Origin: Zobellia barbeyronii
GTDB taxonomy: Bacteria > Bacteroidota > Bacteroidia > Flavobacteriales > Flavobacteriaceae
Direction of reading: 5' to 3'
NCBI RefSeq assembly: GCF_018603515.1
Contig: NZ_JACATN010000003.1
Location: 186,001-250,000 of the forward strand
DNA: 64,000 nt
Made by a program: the position numbers and the translations under genes. A model generated the notes under the pieces. It was not told where the DNA came from. It saw only the letters and a list, made by a program, of their open reading frames with translations, and did no database searches. The first letter of the stretch is position 1; each line of letters begins with the position of its first letter. Of this stretch, positions 19,401 to 27,767 are shown one piece after another.

Positions 19401-19491
19401 CATCCGTAATGGTTCCTGTCAAATCTTGCTGTGCCTGAAGCGACACCATGCCGAAGAACAGCAGTAGCAATAACATTCTTTTTAAATTCAT
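16435..19491 (-). CDS. susC: SusC-like TonB-dependent transporter (PUL1)
   Basis: A 1018-residue outer-membrane protein. A signal peptide is followed by a carboxypeptidase-like beta-sandwich (about 22-100; GTITDESGQPLPGVNVLVKG). The plug domain (about 115-230) has SIEILKDATALSIYGTRGASG. A 22-strand barrel ends in ITLGIKVEF, with a terminal Phe for outer-membrane insertion. It imports the PUL1 oligosaccharide with SusD, using TonB energy. It is the first gene of the operon and divergent from the regulator at 19805. Confidence 0.93.
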   Translation of the reverse strand: MNLKRMLLLLLFFGMVSLQAQQDLTGTITDESGQPLPGVNVLVKGTTVGTVADFDGNYTIKATEGATLEFSYLGFVTKSIPVGNETTINMVLQEDVALLEEVVVIGYGTSTKKDLVSSVSSIKSDVLENQPVARVDQALQGRATGVEVTSNNGTPGSGSTIRIRGNSSINGNNDPLYVIDGFIAGTGFNLNTINVNDIASIEILKDATALSIYGTRGASGVILITTKNGKGMAPGKPVVAINHYQSLQGTANRIDILGGQDFVNYKNESYQFTPGPDGFGLTDSTLPLVLNPDTTTTTDWLDLVEQPGSISNTDVSVTGNSENANYFISGNYFNQKGVLRGSGLERVNFRTNLDVRVSDRFKTGIRANITHYKIENNKVDYGGIVSQVLPTRPVYLEDGSFSFENPISAGLERNPEADIQLRVDHDLVTQVITNAYVEYEIAKNLSFKSTFGAQLNYVKENNYLPGILPERVNGGFGRINTNFTKSILNENTLNYNLDLDDHSIKVLGGFTWQKDNNESTRSEADQFPNDVVLFNNLALGDASTAVVGSGYSQRTLSSFLGRVNYGYKSKYLLTLVGRYDGSSVFETGNKYAFFPSIGAAWNVDEENFMADSDVIDRFKIRGSYGIVGEQGVKAYNSLATYNNTTTVFNGSLINGVAVGDVPSSGLSWETTKQLDLGIELGFFNNRITFEADYYKKTTEDLLLAVALSGQVGANSTTQLQNLGSVRNSGFEFGLNTVNVENENFQWESNLSISSNKSEILELDGQEYITLQSTGNQGGNSARLIVGESLPTFVGAKYLGTYKSADEIIADGREGRSFIGGPRYEDVNGDSNINDEDSVVLGSPIPDFYGGFRNTFTYKNLSLDVFFHGSYGAEIYNVRSQTAYFGRGEQNVDPIVLDRWIAGVNETSDIPRAGPSNSLFNPNSSLNIEDGSYIRLKTMSLNYNVPLESGGLSDVFSSLNVYVTGTNLLLFTDFTLGDPEVNNFSSESTNNSFGSVSQGFASGQYPYAKSITLGIKVEF

Positions 19492-19593
19492 AGTGGTTTA
19501 TTGTTAGTTAAATAGTGGCCCTTTGTTGAGTTAAAAGCCTTAGGGTAAATATATTCTAGAGTTTGAGCGCATTTATCTCATATTGGTATACAT

Positions 19594-19642
19594 ATGTTGC
19601 AGATGACCGTTTTACGGGCTCTAGAGGCGGCTCATGCAACAT
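19594..19642. promoter_or_regulatory. Dyad in the SusC/regulator divergent region
   Basis: Exact 8 bp inverted repeats ATGTTGCA (19594-19601) and TGCAACAT (19635-19642) flank a 33-base spacer that itself holds CCG-TTTTA-CGG. They lie in the 313-base divergent gap (19492-19804), a natural place for binding by the hybrid regulator. No clear TAnnTTTG promoter was found in the gap. Nothing else was seen there. Confidence 0.4.
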
Positions 19643-19804
19643 TTATACCCTATATTTAGTACATATTTTAACCCTTTACCACAGAATTACAAGCGTACAT
19701 CTCAACTGAGCTTAAAAAAATAACACATAAACATAGTTCACTTAACCAAATTGTTTATTTGAACTATACCATACTTAAAAGACCACTTTGACCAAACCGC
19801 TCTT

Positions 19805-22800
19805 ATGAAACAAGTTCTCCTCTTTTTAATACTACTTTGTTCAGGGGTAAATTGTGCCGCACAAAACACCAATACCTATTTTCATTCTTTACATATAGAT
19901 GATAGCCGTTTTAATAAAAGAACCAACGTTATCTACGAAGATTATTTAGGCTATTTATGGTTAGGTACCGATAGTGGATTATATAGATATGATGGTCATT
20001 CCTTGGTTGAAAATCAATATGATGTCTTTGATGAAAAATCTATACCTAACAACAGTATTAATTCTATTATAGAAGACAGCTACGGAAATTTATGGCTTGG
20101 TAGTGAGAGCTACTTAATACTCTACCATAGAAAAACCAATAGCTTTAAAGGGTTTTACAAGAACAATACAACGGGCATTCTTGGCAAATCTAAAGATGGT
20201 ACAATATGGGTGAATCTAAAAAATACAGGTATTGTTAAGGTTGTTCCGCAGGGGGATATAGGTAAGATTGAATTTCACACCCAACTGAACTACAAACAGA
20301 ACAGTAAGATTTGGACCAACGATAAAACCATAAATGACTTCTCCGAAGACCTCTTTGGACGAAATTGGTTCGCTACGCCCAAAGGCATCTTGGCGCTCAA
20401 TACAGATGATATGTTGGTAGAAACGGGATTCTCTAAAAATGTATCCTTTCTAACTCCATTAGAAAACAACACTTTATTAGCTGCTACAGATGAGGGTATG
20501 TTTCTTCTTCAATATGGTAAAACCGATTTTCAACTCAAGATATTGGAAACTATAGACGTCTTCAATAAAAAGAACCAAACCAATACGGACTTTACCTCTA
20601 TCTCAGCAGATTTAGGTTCAGGAACAATTTGGGCCAGTACTCAATCTGGCTTATACAAAGGGAAGAAAACCAATAATTCATATGTTTTTACCAAAATAAC
20701 CGATGGTCAAAAGACCGATAGTACACCTTATGAAAACCGAATTAACTCTTTAATTATAGATCGATATAAAAATCTATGGGTGGCTACGAATAAAGGCATC
20801 AAAAAACATATTGATAGAAATTCAATTTTTGAATATACTACCATCAATAACAATCTAAACAACCACTTTACCCAATCCCTGTTAAAAACAAATAAAAATG
20901 AATTACTGGTAACCTATAATCACGTTGGTTTATACAGTTACGATTTAAAGACAAATACCAATAGGTTACTGACAACCGCCAATGAAGATTATAGCGTTGT
21001 AAAAGAATATTATTCTCAGAAAGAAATACTTTTTGCCTCTGGAAAAACCCTTTTGCTTTCTAAAAATTATAGCGACCATACTAAAAATGTACAATTTGAT
21101 ACGCTCAAAAAATACAATTACAACATACGTGACTTGGTTCCTCTGAGTAAAGATGAAATATGGGTTGGCCTTTGGGGCGGAGGAATAAGTATAGTAACCC
21201 CTAAACAGGAAAAAAATGCTTTTAAAAGCAAGGTGATTTCTACCCTTTTTGGAAAAAATGTCTCGGTAATGCATCTAGACCGTAATCAAAATATGTGGAT
21301 TGGCACCCGTGGTGACGGTCTCTTTAAGGTTAACTTGATTAATGAAGAAATTAAAGTATTCAACCCTTCATTGAGAGATGGTCTAAGTTCAAATGCTATT
21401 TTATGTCTGCGTGAAGATGATAAAGGCAATCTATGGATAGGCACCAGAGGCGGCGGTCTCAATTTTTACGACCAAGCAGCCCAAACTATTAAAAGCTACG
21501 GTAAAAATGAAGGCTTAGTGTCCACAACAGTTGCTAGCATTGAAAGAGATTTTTCAGAAAATTTATGGCTAAGTACCCGAGATGGTATTTCCAGATTTGA
21601 TATCAAAAAAGAAAAATTTGTCAATTTTAGTATTGAAGATGGTGTTACCGAGAGTCACTTTACATTCAATTCAAGCGCAGTTGGTGAAGATGGAAAAATC
21701 TATTTTGGTTGCCCCGGAGGTTTCTTTTCCGTAAACGCTAAAAACTATAAAAAGGAATCATCAGTACCCAATACCATAATTACCAACTACACCATTTTTG
21801 GAGATTTTGACAAATCAAATACCGCCAATAAAGAGAATCATTCAAAAAAATATCTAAATACTACAGACAGCCTTAAGTTAGCACATAACAGAAATAACAT
21901 TGCTTTTGAGTTCTCTACCTTAGAATTTACTGCGCCCAATAAAAATGAATTTGCTTATATACTTGAAGGCACAAATGATTTCTGGCACTATACAAAAGCA
22001 TCTAACAGAAATGCCAATTACAATGACCTACCTCCGGGCAGCTACACCTTTAAAGTAAAAAGTTCTAATAGTGACGGGGTTTGGAACGATAATCCAGCCA
22101 CTTTTCATTTTCAAATCAGCCCTCCTTATTGGAAAAGTAATATGGCTTTTATTCTATACTTTCTTCTACTAATAACTTCCATTTATACTACTTGGCTAGT
22201 TATTAAACGCTGGTATAGATTAAAAAAGAAATTAGTAGCGGAAACGGTAAGTAGAGAAAAAGACAATGAAATGAACCGTATGAAAATGGTGTTCTTTACT
22301 GATATTTCTCATGAGTTACGTACGCCATTAGCCCTAATTCTAGGTACTATTGAAAAAGTGGTGAAAGAGAAAAAGTTTACGTTAAGCCCTATCACCTCTC
22401 AAAGAATTTACAATAATACCTTAAGAATGCACAGGCTTATTAATCAGTTGATGGATATCCGAAAGTTTGACGAAGGGAAGCTTAAACTACAGATTTCTAA
22501 AAACAACATTGTTAACGATATTGAAATCATCAAAAATGCCTTTAATGACTTTGCTAAGATCTATGATATAGACTACCAATTTGTTACAGAGGAAACTAAG
22601 ATTGTGGGATGGTACGATGTAGATATTCTAGAAAAAATTCTATTTAATCTCTTGTCCAATGCATTCAAATACACTCCTAAAAAGGGAATCATTACGGTTT
22701 CATTAGGACTGGCCTCTGGAAGGGAGAAAAGTCATTTCAGTAAAAAGTTTAGAATGGGTTCCTATATTAAATGTAGTGTTAGGGATAATGGCATAGGTAT

Positions 22801-23923
22801 TCCGCAAGAAGATATTGAGCAAATTTTTGACCGCTATTATCAAGCTACTAAAAAATACAGTAATCAGATACCCGGAACTGGAATAGGGATGGAATTGGTG
22901 CAAAAACTCATTGAAAGGCATCATGGTACCATACAAGTAGAGAGTGAGGAAAATACATTCACGGAATTCACTTTTTATCTGCCGATTCACAAAAACCGGT
23001 ATCTAAAAAAAGAGCGCATTGACCGAGGTACACCTCTTACCAAGAATTTTATTAAAAACTCTGAATTCCAAGTGATCGAAGAGATTTCATCAGAATTCGA
23101 GACAAAACCTAAAGCACTCCAAACGTCCAAACCATTAATACTACTTGTGGAAGATAATGAGGACCTAAGATCTATGGTAAAAGATGAATTAAAAACCGAT
23201 TTTAATGTAATTGAAGCATGCAACGGTAAAGAAGGTTATACTACCTGCTTAGCACAACGGCCTGACCTAATTATCTGTGATATTCTTATGCCCATAGAAG
23301 ATGGTATTTCTATGCTCCAAAAATTAAAGGATAATCCGGAAACGAAGACCATCCCTATTTTTATGCTCACCGCTAAAAACTCTGAGGAAACAAAAATTGA
23401 GTGTCTTAGCTTAGGTGCCGATGATTATATAGAAAAACCGTTTAGCTTAGAATTTGTAAAGTGGAAGGTGAAAAATACGTTCAACACTCGTGAAGACCTC
23501 AAAAGTAAATACAGTAAAATTATAACACCAGAACCCTCTGAAATAGAAGTAGATTCTAACGATGAAAAATTTATACGCAAGCTGGTAACTATAATAGAAA
23601 AATCTATTGATGACAAACATCTTAATGTTGAATTTTTAGCTTCTGAGGCTGGTATGAGCAGGGCCAATTTATACCGTAAAGTACAAGCCATTAATAATGA
23701 TACTCCTGTAAATTTTATAAAACGAATTCGTCTGAAACGAGCTGCTCAGTTATTAAAAAATAACAAAATGTATATTTCAGAAGTAGCCTATATGACCGGT
23801 TTCAATAATCAAAAATACTTTAGCAAGTGCTTCCGTAAAGAATATGAAATGAGTCCTACAGAGTATGCCAAGCAGTTTTATGAAGAAGCGAATACAACCG
23901 TTAATATATCTAATGAGCAATAG
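19805..23923 (+). CDS. Hybrid two-component system regulator (HTCS) of PUL1
   Basis: A 1372-residue one-protein signalling chain. The signal peptide is followed by beta-propeller repeats (GYLWLGTDSGLYRYDG, GNLWIGTRGGGLNFYD) and a Y_Y_Y domain (about 680-770). One membrane helix lies at about 780-803. The kinase has its H-box DISHELRTPL with His836 and ATPase motifs DNGIGIP and GTGIGMELV. The receiver has Asp1159 (CDILMP), and a C-terminal AraC-type HTH covers about 1273-1355. The periplasmic part should bind a breakdown product and activate the divergent SusC operon and perhaps the sulfatase downstream. Confidence 0.95.
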   Translation: MKQVLLFLILLCSGVNCAAQNTNTYFHSLHIDDSRFNKRTNVIYEDYLGYLWLGTDSGLYRYDGHSLVENQYDVFDEKSIPNNSINSIIEDSYGNLWLGSESYLILYHRKTNSFKGFYKNNTTGILGKSKDGTIWVNLKNTGIVKVVPQGDIGKIEFHTQLNYKQNSKIWTNDKTINDFSEDLFGRNWFATPKGILALNTDDMLVETGFSKNVSFLTPLENNTLLAATDEGMFLLQYGKTDFQLKILETIDVFNKKNQTNTDFTSISADLGSGTIWASTQSGLYKGKKTNNSYVFTKITDGQKTDSTPYENRINSLIIDRYKNLWVATNKGIKKHIDRNSIFEYTTINNNLNNHFTQSLLKTNKNELLVTYNHVGLYSYDLKTNTNRLLTTANEDYSVVKEYYSQKEILFASGKTLLLSKNYSDHTKNVQFDTLKKYNYNIRDLVPLSKDEIWVGLWGGGISIVTPKQEKNAFKSKVISTLFGKNVSVMHLDRNQNMWIGTRGDGLFKVNLINEEIKVFNPSLRDGLSSNAILCLREDDKGNLWIGTRGGGLNFYDQAAQTIKSYGKNEGLVSTTVASIERDFSENLWLSTRDGISRFDIKKEKFVNFSIEDGVTESHFTFNSSAVGEDGKIYFGCPGGFFSVNAKNYKKESSVPNTIITNYTIFGDFDKSNTANKENHSKKYLNTTDSLKLAHNRNNIAFEFSTLEFTAPNKNEFAYILEGTNDFWHYTKASNRNANYNDLPPGSYTFKVKSSNSDGVWNDNPATFHFQISPPYWKSNMAFILYFLLLITSIYTTWLVIKRWYRLKKKLVAETVSREKDNEMNRMKMVFFTDISHELRTPLALILGTIEKVVKEKKFTLSPITSQRIYNNTLRMHRLINQLMDIRKFDEGKLKLQISKNNIVNDIEIIKNAFNDFAKIYDIDYQFVTEETKIVGWYDVDILEKILFNLLSNAFKYTPKKGIITVSLGLASGREKSHFSKKFRMGSYIKCSVRDNGIGIPQEDIEQIFDRYYQATKKYSNQIPGTGIGMELVQKLIERHHGTIQVESEENTFTEFTFYLPIHKNRYLKKERIDRGTPLTKNFIKNSEFQVIEEISSEFETKPKALQTSKPLILLVEDNEDLRSMVKDELKTDFNVIEACNGKEGYTTCLAQRPDLIICDILMPIEDGISMLQKLKDNPETKTIPIFMLTAKNSEETKIECLSLGADDYIEKPFSLEFVKWKVKNTFNTREDLKSKYSKIITPEPSEIEVDSNDEKFIRKLVTIIEKSIDDKHLNVEFLASEAGMSRANLYRKVQAINNDTPVNFIKRIRLKRAAQLLKNNKMYISEVAYMTGFNNQKYFSKCFRKEYEMSPTEYAKQFYEEANTTVNISNEQ

Positions 23924-24083
23924 ATAACTATCCCTTTATCATACAAGTTCAACATTTGTATCCCTTAAACGACTCATTATAGCCCTTTGTAATCTGTGGA
24001 ATATAAATATTTTCACAGTTCTATTATCCCAGAACGCTATCCCTTTAAGGAACGCTATTCAGCTGAACTAATTAGATGCCCAT

Positions 24084-25523
24084 ATGACTCTTCCCATTAA
24101 TAAAACCTTGTGCACAACACTGGTATGTATATATGCATTACACTCTTGCAAACCTGCTAAAATCGACATAACAGAGCACAAAAAACCAAATATCGTTCTT
24201 ATAAACATAGACGACCTTGGTTATAAGGATGTTGGTTTTATGGGGAGTGAATACTATGAAACTCCAAACTTAGATGCTTTGGCGGAAGAAGGCATGGTAT
24301 TTTATAATGCCTATGCGGGTGCTGCAAACTGTGCGCCAAGTAGAGCCTGTCTTATCTCTGGTTTAAATACACCTAGGCATGGTGTTTATACGGTGAGTCC
24401 GTCTGATAGAGGAAACACAAAAACCCGAAAATTAATTCCGATTAAAAATACCGACCATCTCAATGACTCCATTTTTACCCTTCCTCAGATGCTTAAATCA
24501 GCTGGGTATGTTACAGGTAGTTTTGGCAAATGGCATGTAGGTAACGACCCCAGTACACAAGGGATTGATGTTAATATAGGCGGAAGTGCAAAAGGAAACC
24601 CAGGTAAAGGCGGTTACTTTTCCCCATATAAAATAGACAACATTACCAATGGCGAAAATGGCGAATACTTAACGGATAGGTTGACGAACGAAGCCATAAG
24701 TTATATAGAGAAAAACAAAGACACTACTTTTTTTCTTTACATGCCTTATTACACGGTGCATACGCCTATTATGGGTAAAGAAGAATTAGTAGCCAAATTT
24801 GAAGCAAAAAGCGGACAGAATGGACAAAATAGACCTGACTATGCTGCAATGGTATACGCCATGGACCAAAATGTGGGCAAGTTGTTACATGCTTTAAAAC
24901 AAAATAATCTTGAAGAAAACACCGTAGTAATTTTCACCTCGGACAATGGAGGTATACGAGCTATCTCCGAACAGAGTCCGTTAAGAGCAGGAAAAGGTTC
25001 CTATTACGAAGGTGGTATTCGCGTTCCTCTAATTATAAAATGGCCAGGGAAAATAAAACCAAAATCGACCTCTACAGTAGCGGTCAGCAATTTAGATTTC
25101 TACCCCACGCTTCAGAATATTGTAAAACCCCAAAGAAGAGCTAAACTTCTTGATGGTGTAAATCTTGAACCTATTTTATATGGAGGCGAACTCGCTGAAC
25201 GTAACCTCTATTTTCACTTCCCCATCTATCTTCAGAAGTATGACCAATTAAAAGACCAAGGCAGAGACCCTCTTTTTAGAACTCGCCCAGGTTCCGTAAT
25301 TATTTCGGGAGAATGGAAACTACATGAATATTTTGAAGACGGAGAATTAGAACTTTATAATCTAAAGACTGATATAGGTGAGAAAAATAACTTAACGAAA
25401 CAAAACCCAGCTAAGACCAAACAGCTATACGAAGAATTGAATATATGGCGAACACAAACGAAAGCTCCCGTTCCTACTATAGCTAATAAGTTGTATGACC
25501 CTACTCATCTAAAAGAACAGTAG
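24084..25523 (+). CDS. S1-type sulfatase, lipoprotein (PUL1)
   Basis: A 479-residue sulfatase with the lipobox LHSC (Cys about 22). NIVLINIDDLGYKD supplies metal ligands, and CAPSR starts at Cys83. VIFTSDNGG and GGIRVPLIIKWPGK are later conserved motifs. It follows the hybrid regulator on the same strand after 160 bases and is probably controlled with PUL1. Its stop codon lies three bases from that of the convergent L,D-transpeptidase gene. Sulfate ester position is unknown. Confidence 0.88.
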   Translation: MTLPINKTLCTTLVCIYALHSCKPAKIDITEHKKPNIVLINIDDLGYKDVGFMGSEYYETPNLDALAEEGMVFYNAYAGAANCAPSRACLISGLNTPRHGVYTVSPSDRGNTKTRKLIPIKNTDHLNDSIFTLPQMLKSAGYVTGSFGKWHVGNDPSTQGIDVNIGGSAKGNPGKGGYFSPYKIDNITNGENGEYLTDRLTNEAISYIEKNKDTTFFLYMPYYTVHTPIMGKEELVAKFEAKSGQNGQNRPDYAAMVYAMDQNVGKLLHALKQNNLEENTVVIFTSDNGGIRAISEQSPLRAGKGSYYEGGIRVPLIIKWPGKIKPKSTSTVAVSNLDFYPTLQNIVKPQRRAKLLDGVNLEPILYGGELAERNLYFHFPIYLQKYDQLKDQGRDPLFRTRPGSVIISGEWKLHEYFEDGELELYNLKTDIGEKNNLTKQNPAKTKQLYEELNIWRTQTKAPVPTIANKLYDPTHLKEQ

Positions 25524-25526
25524 CAG

Positions 25527-26513
25527 CTACTTCTCTACCCCATAAATATCTTTTAAAACAGAAACTACCGAACCTTCAAAATGCGTGTCTAGGTCATACC
25601 GTATTCTTACTTTCGTGCCCAACGGAGCGTAGTAATAAATTACCCAAGCATCTGCTTCACGAGTACCTATGCACCCATGTGAATAGGCCTTTCCTAAAGT
25701 TTTAGGATTGGTTGTAGGGTGAATCATCTGTCCGTTTCTGATACCATTAATTTCGGTTTCCATCCATGGAATTTGAGGCATTTGCGTAAGTTTCCCATCG
25801 TCACGATGCGTTACATAATATGGCTTACCATTTACGGGATTATAAAAATCAGGATGCTTGGCATGTCTAACAATCGTTCCCTCTCCCGTTTTGGTTCGCA
25901 AATCCGTTATACGATCTCCCATTTTCAGGTAGCGTTGTTTATCCTGTCCTACCCTTACCGTAAACTCATCTTTTAGAATAGAATCCTGATAAATACGAAG
26001 CTTAAATTCAGGGATGTTCACATCAATCTCCGTATGGGCTAAATCGTCCAATATATGGCAGGCTTTTGTAGAATCCGGAAGATGTAATACACTTCCTTTT
26101 GGCAGTGCTATCATTTGTCTTTGATCATATACAAATGAATCTCTGGCCTTCATACGGTAGTAATCCGTATTTGCCAGCGTATCTATAATCCACGGATTAT
26201 TACGCACCAATAGATGTTCAGATAACGGATAGGGCACAATAGAATCATAGCGCAGCACTAAGGAGTCTATATACTCAAAATACTCTGCTATCCTAACGTT
26301 TCGGGATACGTTAATGTCCTCGTATGTTTTTACTTTTTTAATGGGTACAGGCGCTACTTCTTCCTGAACAGGTTCTTTTTCAGATACCAACTTGGCTTGG
26401 TCTTTACACGAACCCATGCTTAAAATCAACATCAGCATAAAAAAAGCACCTAATAACGCTTTTTGTTGTTGAAAGAAATTCAGCTTTTCTGGGGACTTTA
26501 AGATATGTAGCAT
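25527..26513 (-). CDS. L,D-transpeptidase (YkuD family), lipoprotein
   Basis: A 328-residue protein. I use the ATG at 26513 rather than a GTG 36 bases upstream. A hydrophobic segment ends in a lipobox (LSMGSC, Cys about 36). The YkuD catalytic domain (about 165-310) carries His265 (MIHPTT) and SHGC at 278-281 with nucleophile Cys281, followed by IGTREADAW. It should form peptidoglycan cross-links or attach proteins to peptidoglycan in the periplasm. The domain in front (65-160) was not recognised. No operon link to PUL1. Confidence 0.85.
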   Translation of the reverse strand: MLHILKSPEKLNFFQQQKALLGAFFMLMLILSMGSCKDQAKLVSEKEPVQEEVAPVPIKKVKTYEDINVSRNVRIAEYFEYIDSLVLRYDSIVPYPLSEHLLVRNNPWIIDTLANTDYYRMKARDSFVYDQRQMIALPKGSVLHLPDSTKACHILDDLAHTEIDVNIPEFKLRIYQDSILKDEFTVRVGQDKQRYLKMGDRITDLRTKTGEGTIVRHAKHPDFYNPVNGKPYYVTHRDDGKLTQMPQIPWMETEINGIRNGQMIHPTTNPKTLGKAYSHGCIGTREADAWVIYYYAPLGTKVRIRYDLDTHFEGSVVSVLKDIYGVEK

Positions 26514-26566
26514 GTTAGTCTGACTATATGTAACTGGGCAATCTAACACCCAACTTTACTGTTATT

Positions 26567-26965
26567 CTAAATTGGTTCATATTCATTAGGAGCTACAAAT
26601 TGGAAAGCCTCTTCTAGTTGTGTAATATCAAAATAGCGTTCTTGATATCCTTTCTGCAGCCTTTCAAAAAAAACATTATCAATAGGAATCAGTGCTTTCA
26701 AAATCTTAGAGTGTGCCACAATAGCTATATTTCCTATTTGTCTATAATTTCTTAGAATCCAGATGATGTCTTCCATGAACACCTTTGTTTTACTTTTACT
26801 TACATTTAGTTCGTCTAGTTTAACCAGCACATTTACATAGCCAAACCCTTCTTCTACTTTCTCCTTAAAGAACTTTTGTGCCAGTTTTTCATCTGTTCCG
26901 GTGAATTCGTCAATAACTTCTAACGCAAGTGTATTTCCTTTGTACGTTCTTATTTTTTCAATCAT
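26567..26965 (-). CDS. SpoIIAA/STAS-like protein
   Basis: A 132-residue cytoplasmic protein matching the SpoIIAA-like family: alternating strands and helices, with NVLVKLDELNVSKSKTKVFMED in the middle and IGNIAIVAHSKILKALIPID late. It has no catalytic motif; such proteins may bind lipids or small ligands or act in stress regulation. A Crp/Fnr-type palindrome lies 86 bases upstream at 27051-27062, tying it to the stress island. Confidence 0.65.
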   Translation of the reverse strand: MIEKIRTYKGNTLALEVIDEFTGTDEKLAQKFFKEKVEEGFGYVNVLVKLDELNVSKSKTKVFMEDIIWILRNYRQIGNIAIVAHSKILKALIPIDNVFFERLQKGYQERYFDITQLEEAFQFVAPNEYEPI

Positions 26966-27050
26966 GGCCTTAATTTTAAATATACGGAAATGAGTCCAAA
27001 CGGACTATTATAAACACATCAAAAGTAAGGGCTAAAATTCACCCATACCA

Positions 27051-27062
27051 TGACCTTAGTCA
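27051..27062. promoter_or_regulatory. Crp/Fnr-type palindrome TGAC-N4-GTCA
   Basis: TGACCTTAGTCA lies between the ABC ATPase stop and the SpoIIAA-like start. It has the TGA-N6-TCA half-site spacing of Crp/Fnr proteins and matches four other sites in this island. Confidence 0.55.
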
Positions 27063-27081
27063 GCAGAAACTAAAAGAAAAA

Positions 27082-27756
27082 TTAAGGAATAATTCTACCG
27101 TCCTCCATCTGAATAATACGATCGGTACGCTTGGCAAAATCCTCATCATGGGTGACGATCAATAACGAAAGACCTTCTTCTTCTTTCAGTTTTTTAAAGA
27201 TATTAAAAACGTTATCTGCATTGTGGCTGTCTAGGTTTCCTGTGGGTTCATCACCCATAAGAATTATAGGATTATTGATTAAAGCCCTGGCAATGGCCAC
27301 CCGTTGCTTTTCACCACCCGAAATACGAGAAGCCCGTTGGTTGGCGAGATAATCTATTTTTAGCATTTCTAGCTTTTGCATAGCATCTCGTTCAATATCT
27401 GCGTGCGATTTCTCATTCAGTTTCTTTGCTGGAAGCATCACATTTTCCAAAACACTGAATTCCGATAACAAATAATGAAACTGAAACACAAAGCCAATAT
27501 GTTTATTCCTAATCCTAGAAAAATCTTGGTGCGGTTTTCCCGTAACCAATTCATGATTCAGATACAATTCTCCTGTATACTCCGTATCCATGGTAGAAAG
27601 AATATAGAGTAACGTAGATTTTCCCGAACCGGATTTGCCCATAATAGAAGCGAACTCCCCTACTTTCACTCCAAAAGAAATATCTTTAAGCACATGAAAG
27701 TCTTTGGGCTTATAAAAATGCTTATTGATGTTTTTTGTTTCAAGAACATACTCCAT
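27082..27756 (-). CDS. ABC transporter ATP-binding protein, LolD/MacB type
   Basis: A 224-residue ATPase: Walker A GKSGSGKST, Q-loop in FVFQFHYLLSEF, signature SGGEKQRVAIARAL, Walker B ILMGDEPTGNLD, and switch His in VTHDEDFA. It resembles LolD/MacB-class ATPases that drive periplasmic transport or lipoprotein release. It is the last gene of a three-gene operon with the permease (11 bases upstream) and the adaptor. Confidence 0.9.
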   Translation of the reverse strand: MEYVLETKNINKHFYKPKDFHVLKDISFGVKVGEFASIMGKSGSGKSTLLYILSTMDTEYTGELYLNHELVTGKPHQDFSRIRNKHIGFVFQFHYLLSEFSVLENVMLPAKKLNEKSHADIERDAMQKLEMLKIDYLANQRASRISGGEKQRVAIARALINNPIILMGDEPTGNLDSHNADNVFNIFKKLKEEEGLSLLIVTHDEDFAKRTDRIIQMEDGRIIP

Positions 27757-27767
27757 TTTTTCCTTCT

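Noticed and set aside
19492-19804. TAnnTTTG promoter in the PUL1 divergent gap
   Set aside because: No sequence on either strand fits the consensus well enough to report.
25524-25526. Possible terminator between sulfatase and L,D-transpeptidase genes
   Set aside because: Only three bases separate the convergent stops; no stem was seen there.
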